A stretch of DNA of 36,693 nt from Pseudomonas sp. Fl4BN1 (GTDB lineage Bacteria; Pseudomonadota; Gammaproteobacteria; Pseudomonadales; Pseudomonadaceae), in assembly GCF_009908285.1 (NCBI RefSeq), contig NZ_JAAARM010000050.1:1-36693 (forward strand), in the 5' to 3' direction. Made by a program: the position numbers and the translations under genes. This document shows, in pieces, positions 31,064-36,693 of this stretch (position 1 is the stretch's first letter; every line of letters starts with the position of its first letter). The notes under the pieces were generated by a model that was given only the letters and a program-made list of their open reading frames with translations, did not search any database and was not told where the DNA came from.

Positions 31064-33241
31064 TTAGAGGCCGTTCTTGGCCTTGAACTCGCGACGGCGA
31101 CGGTGCAGGACCGGCTCGGTGTAGCCGTTGGGCTGCTTGGTGCCTTCGATCACCAACTCCAGCGCCGCCTGGAAGGCGATGTTGCTGTCGAAGTTCGGTG
31201 CCAGCGGACGGTACAGCGCGTCGCCGGCGTTCTGCCGGTCAACCACCGGAGCCATGCGCTTGAGGCTTTCCAGCACCTGCTCCTGGGTGACCACACCGTG
31301 ACGCAGCCAGTTGGCGATGTGCTGGCTGGAGATGCGCAGGGTTGCACGGTCTTCCATCAGGCCGACATCGTTGATGTCCGGCACCTTCGAACAGCCCACG
31401 CCCTGGTCGATCCAGCGCACCACGTAACCGAGAATGCCCTGGGCGTTGTTGTCCAGTTCGTTCTTGATCTGCTCGGCCGACCAGTTGGTATCGCTGGCCA
31501 GGGGGATGGTCAGGATGTCGTCCACCGAAGCTCGGGTGCGCTTGGCCAGTTCGGCCTGACGGGCGAACACGTCGACCTTGTGGTAGTGCAGCGCGTGCAG
31601 CGCAGCAGCGGTCGGCGACGGCACCCAGGCGGTGTTGGCACCGGCCAGCGGGTGGGCGATCTTCTGTTCGAGCATGGCAGCCATCAGGTCCGGCATGGCC
31701 CACATGCCCTTGCCGATCTGCGCACGACCTTGCAGGCCGGTGGACAGGCCGATGTCGACGTTCCAGTTTTCGTAGGCACCGATCCATTTCTCGGCCTTCA
31801 TATCGGCCTTGCGCACCATGGCGCCGGCTTCCATGGAGGTATGGATCTCGTCGCCGGTACGGTCGAGGAAGCCGGTGTTGATGAACACCACGCGCTCGCT
31901 GGCCGCCTTGATGCAGGCCTTTAGGTTGACCGTGGTGCGGCGCTCCTCGTCCATGATCCCGACTTTCAGGGTGTTGCGCGGCAGGTTCAGCACCTCTTCG
32001 ATGCGACCGAACAGCTCGTTGGTGAACGCGGCTTCTTCAGGGCCGTGCATCTTCGGCTTGACGATGTAGACCGAGCCGGTGCGGCTGTTCTTGCGCGAGC
32101 TGCTGCCGTTGAGGTTATGGATTGCCGCGAGGCTGGTGATCAGGCCGTCGAGGATGCCTTCCGGCACTTCGTTGCCATGCTTGTCGAGGATCGCGTCGAT
32201 GGTCATCAGGTGGCCGACGTTACGCACGAACAGCAGCGAGCGGCCATGCAGCTTCACTGTCGAACCGTCGACGCCGGTGTACTCGCGGTCGGCGTTCATG
32301 GTGCGGGTGAAGGACTTGCCGCCCTTGGCCACTTCTTCCGCCAGGTCGCCCTTCATCAGGCCGAGCCAGTTGCGGTAGATCACCACTTTGTCATCGGCGT
32401 CGACGGCGGCGACCGAGTCTTCGCAGTCCATGATGGTGGTCAGGGCCGCTTCCATCAGCAGGTCCTTGACCCCGGCGGCGTCGGTCTGGCCGACCGGGCT
32501 TGCGGCGTCGATCTGGATTTCGAAGTGCAGGCCGTTGTGCTTGAGCAGGATCGCGGTAGGTGCTGCAGCTTCGCCTTGATAGCCGATCAGCTGGGCGTCG
32601 TTGCGCAGGCCACTGTTGCTGCCGCCCTTGAGGCCCACTACCAGCTTGCCGCCGACAATCTTGTAGCTCACGGAATCGACGTGGGAGCCGGCAGTCAGCG
32701 GCACGGATTCATCGAGGAAGGCGCGGGCGAAGGCGATGACCTTGTCGCCGCGGACCTTGTTGTAGCCTTTGCCCTTTTCCGCGCCATCGGCTTCGCTGAT
32801 CGCGTCGGTGCCGTACAGCGCGTCGTACAGCGAGCCCCAGCGGGCGTTCGAGGCGTTGAGGGCAAAGCGCGCATTCATCACCGGCACCACCAACTGCGGG
32901 CCGGCCATGCGGGCGATTTCTTCATCGACGTTTTGCGTCGTGGCCTGGAAATCCGCCGCTTCTGGCAGCAGGTAGCCGATGTCTTGCAAGAAGGCTTTAT
33001 AAGCCACGGCGTCATGCGCCTGGCCGGCACGAGACTGGTGCCAGGCATCGATCCGCGCCTGGAAATCATCGCGTTTGGCGAGTAGGGCCTGGTTCTTCGG
33101 CGCCAGGTCATGGATAACCTTGTCGGCACCGGCCCAGAACGCGTCGGCGGTGAGGCCGGTACCGGGAATGGCTTCGTTGTTCACGAAGTCGAACAGGACT
33201 CTGGCGACCTGCAGGCCACCGACTTGAACGTGTTCAGTCAT
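31064..33241 (-). CDS. glcB: Malate synthase G
   Basis: Condenses glyoxylate with acetyl-CoA to malate in the glyoxylate and glycolate pathways. The 725-aa length matches isoform G. The catalytic neighbourhood VGCSKVPDINDVGLMEDR places Asp 14 residues after Cys, as for C617/D631 of the E. coli enzyme, and LLFVRNVGHLM holds the conserved arginine. The start at 33241 (MTEHVQVGGL) follows GAGGCAA; an in-frame ATG at 33253 is less likely. The gene stands alone, with its own upstream region and terminator, as in other pseudomonads. Confidence 0.96.
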   Translation of the reverse strand: MTEHVQVGGLQVARVLFDFVNNEAIPGTGLTADAFWAGADKVIHDLAPKNQALLAKRDDFQARIDAWHQSRAGQAHDAVAYKAFLQDIGYLLPEAADFQATTQNVDEEIARMAGPQLVVPVMNARFALNASNARWGSLYDALYGTDAISEADGAEKGKGYNKVRGDKVIAFARAFLDESVPLTAGSHVDSVSYKIVGGKLVVGLKGGSNSGLRNDAQLIGYQGEAAAPTAILLKHNGLHFEIQIDAASPVGQTDAAGVKDLLMEAALTTIMDCEDSVAAVDADDKVVIYRNWLGLMKGDLAEEVAKGGKSFTRTMNADREYTGVDGSTVKLHGRSLLFVRNVGHLMTIDAILDKHGNEVPEGILDGLITSLAAIHNLNGSSSRKNSRTGSVYIVKPKMHGPEEAAFTNELFGRIEEVLNLPRNTLKVGIMDEERRTTVNLKACIKAASERVVFINTGFLDRTGDEIHTSMEAGAMVRKADMKAEKWIGAYENWNVDIGLSTGLQGRAQIGKGMWAMPDLMAAMLEQKIAHPLAGANTAWVPSPTAAALHALHYHKVDVFARQAELAKRTRASVDDILTIPLASDTNWSAEQIKNELDNNAQGILGYVVRWIDQGVGCSKVPDINDVGLMEDRATLRISSQHIANWLRHGVVTQEQVLESLKRMAPVVDRQNAGDALYRPLAPNFDSNIAFQAALELVIEGTKQPNGYTEPVLHRRRREFKAKNGL

Positions 33242-33440
33242 TGCTTGCCTCACTCTGCTCAGCTATTTCGCTTTTCAGCTCTTCAAATTAACAATGAAGC
33301 CGGCGGCCATTTAAAGCACAACCCTGCTCGCCAGTACATGCCATTGCTGGCGGCTGGGTCCTTCCAATCAACGGCAGAGCCTTGCTGATGGGCGGTCGCG
33401 GGGGTTGTGATCAAGCCTTGGCAGACATCGTTCCAACGTT

Positions 33441-33468
33441 ATGTAGTGCGCGCTGCGGCATACTACAT
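33441..33468. promoter_or_regulatory. Dyad-symmetric candidate operator upstream of glcB
   Basis: ATGTAGT (33441-33447) and ACTACAT (33462-33468) form a perfect inverted repeat with a 14-nt spacer, so the half-site centres are 21 bp apart, two helical turns. This suits a dimeric repressor or activator. The regulator is not identifiable from sequence. Confidence 0.45.
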
Positions 33469-33645
33469 GATGAATTGCGCTTGTGAAAATTAGACTAAAT
33501 ACGTCGTTCCGCGACTCAAGAAAGCCGTGCGGTCACGCTGGGGAGCGCGGTGTTCTCAAAAAGCCGGTGGATTGTTCCATATAAATACAAAAAGTTGTAC
33601 ACGATTTGTGTTTTGCCCTTTCGGCCTGCTGCTTCATCCAACCTA

Positions 33646-33745
33646 TGGCAGGAATCGGCTTGCCGGCGAAGCTGGCCGGGAGATAGCGGTAGCAGGCCTT
33701 GGATTGAGATCGCGGTGTGGCCTTCGCTGGCAAGCCAGCGCCTAC
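33646..33745. repeat. Degenerate REPIN (arms pointing inward)
   Basis: A worn forward arm (GCAGGAATCGGCTTGCCGGC region, about 33647-33671) and a clear reverse arm at 33722-33745 (ending AGCCAGCGCCTAC), with a 50-nt centre. It lies between the glcB upstream region and the promoter of the ACT-domain gene. Confidence 0.65.
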
Positions 33746-33801
33746 AACCTGTTGCTATGAGCTGGTTTCGTTTGGGGCAAGGCGCGGGGAGTGAGGCTGC
33801 C

Positions 33802-33807
33802 TATAAT
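33802..33807 (+). promoter_or_regulatory. Consensus -10 box for the ACT-domain gene
   Basis: TATAAT lies 33 bp before the ATG, giving a leader of about 25 nt. No good -35 hexamer is seen at 16-18 bp spacing (TTGGGG at 33772 is too far), so activation or a weak -35 is implied. Confidence 0.5.
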
Positions 33808-33839
33808 TGATCTTTCACCCACAAAAAGAGGGCTGCGCC

Positions 33840-34358
33840 ATGGATCATCTCGTTCTCACGGTATTTGCCCCGGACAAGGCCGGCCAGGTCGAACGCATTG
33901 CCCAATGCATTGCCGAGCACGGCGGCAACTGGCTGGAAAGTCGCCTGTCGCGCATGGCGGGGCAGTTCGCCGGGATCTTGCGGGTCGGGGTTCCGGCCGA
34001 GGCCTACGATGAACTGGTAGATGCCTTGCAGGGCCTGTCGGCCCAAGGCATTCGGGTGCTGATCGCGGAAAGTGGCATCGAGCAGTCCTGTACCTGGAAA
34101 CCCATTGCCATGGAACTGGTGGGCAATGACCGTCCGGGAATTGTCCGAGACATCACCCGTTTGTTGGCGGAGCAGGGCGTCAACCTCGAACGGTTGGTCA
34201 CCGAAGTGCGGCCGGCCCCCATGAGCAGTGAGCCGCTGTTCCATGCCGAGGCGATTCTGGCGGTGCCTTTGACCTTGTCCCTGGAAGTGCTGCAGTCGCG
34301 CCTGGAAACCCTGGCGGATGATTTGATGGTGGAGTTGGTGCTGCGCAGCGAGGCTTGA
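33840..34358 (+). CDS. Double ACT-domain regulator (GcvR-like)
   Basis: 172-aa cytosolic protein made of two ACT domains: about 3-80 (LVLTVFAPDKAGQVERIAQCIAEHGGNWLESRLSR) and about 91-168 (IAMELVGNDRPGIVRDITRLLAEQGVNLERL). Both carry the D-(K/R)-(A/P)-G ligand loop. This is the organisation of GcvR, which senses glycine and restrains GcvA at the glycine cleavage operon in E. coli. Here no gcv gene is adjacent, so the role is inferred. The ATG at 33840 follows AGAGGG; the frame open to 33807 contains no better start. Confidence 0.85.
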   Translation: MDHLVLTVFAPDKAGQVERIAQCIAEHGGNWLESRLSRMAGQFAGILRVGVPAEAYDELVDALQGLSAQGIRVLIAESGIEQSCTWKPIAMELVGNDRPGIVRDITRLLAEQGVNLERLVTEVRPAPMSSEPLFHAEAILAVPLTLSLEVLQSRLETLADDLMVELVLRSEA

Positions 34359-34399
34359 AATCCACTCTGCGGGTTATCCCAGTAAACCGTGCATGCACC

Positions 34400-34520
34400 T
34401 GTGGATAACCTGTAGAGACTCGCCGCTGGCCCAACCCCGCCGTGGCTTTGCGCTGCGTGATCAAAAAATCAGCAGTTTCAAGGGCTTGTGCACAAACGAC
34501 GGGGATCAGCTTGTGGATAA
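34400..34520. promoter_or_regulatory. Pair of perfect DnaA boxes
   Basis: TGTGGATAA, the complement of the DnaA box TTATCCACA, occurs at 34400-34408 and 34512-34520 in the 225-bp gap between the ACT gene and rarD. A near-match (TTATCCCAG) lies at about 34374. Function is unknown; possible roles are DnaA titration or DnaA-dependent transcription. Confidence 0.5.
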
Positions 34521-34583
34521 CCTTGGGAAGAACCGTTGCAGGCCACGGTGCATATGGCCTGCAGGGATTTGTATGTTTATTGA

Positions 34584-35471
34584 TCAGCGACGGCGCCGCA
34601 GGCTGAGCCAGGCATCGACGCTGTACACCGCAAGACCGCCCCAGATGAACATGAAGGCCAGCAGTGTGCTGGAGGACAGGTGCTCGCCAAACAACAGCAC
34701 GGCCTGGAGTAACACCAGGGTCGGCGCCAGGTACTGGAGGAAGCCCAGGGTGGTGTAGGGCAGGTCCCGGGCGGCGGCGTTGAAGCACACCAGGGGGATC
34801 AGCGTGATGGGCCCCGCGGCCACTAGCCACCAGGCTTCGGAGGTGGTCCAGAACGCGGCATGGGCGCTGCTGGCATCCGGGTGCAGCAGCAGCCAGGCCA
34901 GGGCAATGGGCACCAGCATCCAGGTTTCCACTACCAATCCCGGCAACGCCTTGACCGGGGCCTGTTTGCGGATCAGGCCATAGAAGCCGAAGCTCAGCGC
35001 CAGCATCAGCGAGACCCAGGGCAGGCTGCCCACTTGCCAGACTTGCTGGGCCACGCCCACTGCCGCCAGGATCACCGCCAGCCACTGCAGCCGCCGCAGG
35101 CGCTCGCCGAGAATCAGCATGCCCAGCAGCACATTGACCAGTGGGTTGATGTAGTAGCCGAGGCTGGCCTCGAGCATGCGTCCGTTGTTCACCGACCAGA
35201 CGTAGGTCAGCCAGTTGGCGGCAATCAAGCTGCCACTCAGGGCCAGGATGGCCAGGCGCTTGGGATTGTCCCGCAACTCGCGCCACCAGCCCGGGTGTTT
35301 CCAGACCATCAGCAACAGGGCGCCGAACAGCGCCGACCAGAGCACCCGATGGACGATGATTTCCACGGCGGGCACGCTGGCGATAGCTTTGAAGTAGAGC
35401 GGAAACAGGCCCCAGATGATGTAGGCGGTCAGGCCCAGAATGTAACCGCGACGCGGGTTGGCGGCTTGCAT
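34584..35471 (-). CDS. rarD: RarD, EamA-family transporter
   Basis: 295-aa inner-membrane protein with ten predicted helices. It matches the RarD branch of the EamA/DMT superfamily from the N-terminal GYILGLTAYIIWGLFPLYFKAI to the C-terminal FLQYLAPTLVLLQAVLLFGEHL. The internal repeat of two EamA halves is visible. E. coli RarD was first linked to chloramphenicol resistance, but the physiological substrate is unsettled. The start at 35471 follows AAGGACT. Confidence 0.92.
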   Translation of the reverse strand: MQAANPRRGYILGLTAYIIWGLFPLYFKAIASVPAVEIIVHRVLWSALFGALLLMVWKHPGWWRELRDNPKRLAILALSGSLIAANWLTYVWSVNNGRMLEASLGYYINPLVNVLLGMLILGERLRRLQWLAVILAAVGVAQQVWQVGSLPWVSLMLALSFGFYGLIRKQAPVKALPGLVVETWMLVPIALAWLLLHPDASSAHAAFWTTSEAWWLVAAGPITLIPLVCFNAAARDLPYTTLGFLQYLAPTLVLLQAVLLFGEHLSSSTLLAFMFIWGGLAVYSVDAWLSLRRRR

Positions 35472-35558
35472 GCAGAGTCCTTGCTTAGGCAGCTAACAAA
35501 GACGCGATTGTAAGGACAATGGTCTAGGCCTGTCCTGACTTTTGCACCGCCGCAGCGT

Positions 35559-35581
35559 GTAGGCGCCGGTTTGCCAGCGAA
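35559..35581 (+). repeat. Degenerate single REP element
   Basis: GTAGGCGCCGGTTTGCCAGC followed by GAA: a forward arm with a few changes from the family form. No partner arm is seen within 100 bp. It lies between rarD and srkA. Confidence 0.65.
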
Positions 35582-35653
35582 CGCATTCTGACGCATCGCG
35601 TGGCAGGTCAATCGCCGACAGCGGAGCGCCGCCCTGGCGCTCTTGCAAAGGGT

Positions 35654-36628
35654 TCAGAACAGCTTCAGGGGCTCTTCATTGAGGGCCGCCAGTTGTTCGC
35701 GCAAGGCCAGCACCTGATCGCCCCAGTAACGTTCGCTGCCAAACCAGGGGAAGCTATGGGGGAATGCCGGATCATCCCAGCGCCGTGCCAGCCAGGCGCT
35801 GTAGTGCATCAGGCGCAGGGCCCGCAGCGGTTCGATCAGCGCCAGTTCCCGTGGGTCGAAATCGTGGAACTCGCTGTAGCCGTCCATCAGTTCGGACAAC
35901 TGGCTGAGGCATTCCTGGCGGTCGCCGGCCAGCATCATCCACAGGTCCTGCACCGCCGGGCCCATGCGGCAGTCGTCGAGGTCGACGATATGGAACATCT
36001 CGTCGCGGCACATCATGTTGCCGGGGTGGCAATCACCGTGCATGCGGATGTTCTGATGCGGCGTGGCCTGGTACACCTCTTCCACACGCTTGAGCAGGTC
36101 CCGGGCGACTGACTCGTAGGCCGGTAGCAGGCTCTTGGGAATGAAGTTGCCTTGCAGCAGGGTCGCCAGGGAGTCGTGGCCGAAGTTCTTCACGCCCAGG
36201 GCTTCGCGATGTTCGAAAGGGCGGGTGGCTCCCACGGCATGCAGGCGGCCGAGTAACTGTCCGAGGCGATACAACTGGTCCAGGTTGCCCGGTTCCGGAG
36301 CACGGCCACCGCGACGGGGAAACAATGCGAAGCGAAAGCCGGCATGTTCAAACAGGCTGGCACCGTCGTGAATGATCGGCGCCACTACGGGTACCTCGCA
36401 CTCGGCGAGTTCGAAGGTGAAACGGTGTTCTTCGAGAATCGCGTCGTTGGTCCAGCGCTGTGGCCGGTAGAACTTGGCGATCAGCGGTTCGCCTTCGTCG
36501 ATGCCCACTTGATAGACGCGATTTTCGTAGCTGTTGAGCGCCAATATTCGAGCGTCGCTGAGAAAACCGATGCTTTCAACGGCGTCGAGAACCAGGTCGG
36601 GGGTCAGTGTTTCAAACGGGTGCGACAT
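35654..36628 (-). CDS. srkA: Stress-response serine/threonine kinase SrkA (YihE)
   Basis: 324-aa cytosolic kinase of the choline-kinase/APH fold, close to E. coli SrkA, which protects cells from toxin-antitoxin-linked and oxidative death. The catalytic loop is H197-G198-D199-C200-H201-P202-G203-N204, and the metal-binding segment is IVDLDDCRMGP (D216, D218, D219). The N-terminal ATP-binding region includes LNSYENRVYQV and LIAKFYRP with its lysine. AGGAGT precedes the ATG at 36628. The 65 bases beyond it hold only its upstream region. Confidence 0.93.
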   Translation of the reverse strand: MSHPFETLTPDLVLDAVESIGFLSDARILALNSYENRVYQVGIDEGEPLIAKFYRPQRWTNDAILEEHRFTFELAECEVPVVAPIIHDGASLFEHAGFRFALFPRRGGRAPEPGNLDQLYRLGQLLGRLHAVGATRPFEHREALGVKNFGHDSLATLLQGNFIPKSLLPAYESVARDLLKRVEEVYQATPHQNIRMHGDCHPGNMMCRDEMFHIVDLDDCRMGPAVQDLWMMLAGDRQECLSQLSELMDGYSEFHDFDPRELALIEPLRALRLMHYSAWLARRWDDPAFPHSFPWFGSERYWGDQVLALREQLAALNEEPLKLF

Positions 36629-36693
36629 GCTTACTCCTGCGCGCAGCAGGCTGCCGCGTCCGACCGGGAATGGTAACGCAGACGGGGGGGCAA

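Larger units (their letters stand above)
33242..33839. other. 598-bp divergent intergenic region
   Basis: It lies between glcB (-) and the ACT-domain gene (+). It contains an inverted repeat CGCCAG/CTGGCG (33329-33352), the ATGTAGT dyad (33441-33468), an AT-rich stretch with TTGTACA (33570-33615), a REP pair (33646-33745) and a TATAAT box (33802-33807). No convincing coding sequence was found on either strand. Confidence 0.55.

Noticed and set aside
34359..34583. Replication origin suggested by DnaA boxes
   Set aside because: Only two perfect boxes, no dnaA/dnaN/gyrB or parAB nearby, and no extended AT-rich unwinding region.

Overview
The window reads as a high-GC chromosomal segment of a Pseudomonas species, most likely of the fluorescens group. 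The support is the intact glyA-soxBDAG-purU-fdhA cluster, the block of a zinc-protease-like gene, creBCD, a fiuIRA-type iron locus, glcB, rarD and srkA that resembles the P. aeruginosa order as I remember it, and abundant 5'-GTAGGAGC REP/REPIN repeats. I see no prophage, integrase, IS element, CRISPR, tRNA or rRNA.

Region 1 (1-9421) is a one-carbon catabolic cluster on the + strand. SoxBDAG oxidises sarcosine to glycine and methylene-THF, GlyA joins these to serine, PurU turns formyl-THF into formate and THF, and FdhA oxidises free formaldehyde. Three REPINs sit in the three junctions downstream of soxA. A 20-bp bipartite direct repeat lies upstream of glyA and is a candidate operator.

Region 2 (9422-12334, - strand) holds a secreted fasciclin protein, an ECF sigma factor and an RskA-type membrane anti-sigma factor, followed by an unknown membrane-anchored protein. 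A candidate ECF promoter (GCATCC-N16-CGTATA) precedes the fasciclin gene. A strong hairpin separates fasciclin from sigma, and the sigma gene appears to start at an ATT codon. This resembles the mycobacterial SigK/RskA/MPT70-83 module.

Region 3 (12335-16291) contains a DUF2780 protein, a DUF350-DUF1190-GspS-like trio (compare E. coli yjfLMC) and a convergent YihG-type acyltransferase whose stop codon abuts that of the ATP-grasp gene.

Region 4 (16469-22123) contains a retropepsin-like protein, the creBC two-component system and creD, then a glutathione S-transferase and a small membrane protein. A variant cre-tag and a hairpin covering the ribosome binding site lie ahead of creD.

Region 5 (21935-27436, - strand) is an iron-uptake locus: FecI-type sigma, FecR-type regulator, TonB-dependent receptor with signalling domain, PepSY membrane protein and a 62-aa membrane protein, with a candidate Fur box ahead of the sigma gene.

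Region 6 (27570-30990) has a DnaQ-like exonuclease translationally coupled to a cNMP/CBS/DUF294 protein, and a divergent lone receiver-domain protein. Region 7 (31011-36628) has a bidirectional terminator, malate synthase G, a GcvR-like double ACT protein, RarD and the SrkA kinase. Two perfect DnaA boxes lie between the ACT gene and rarD.
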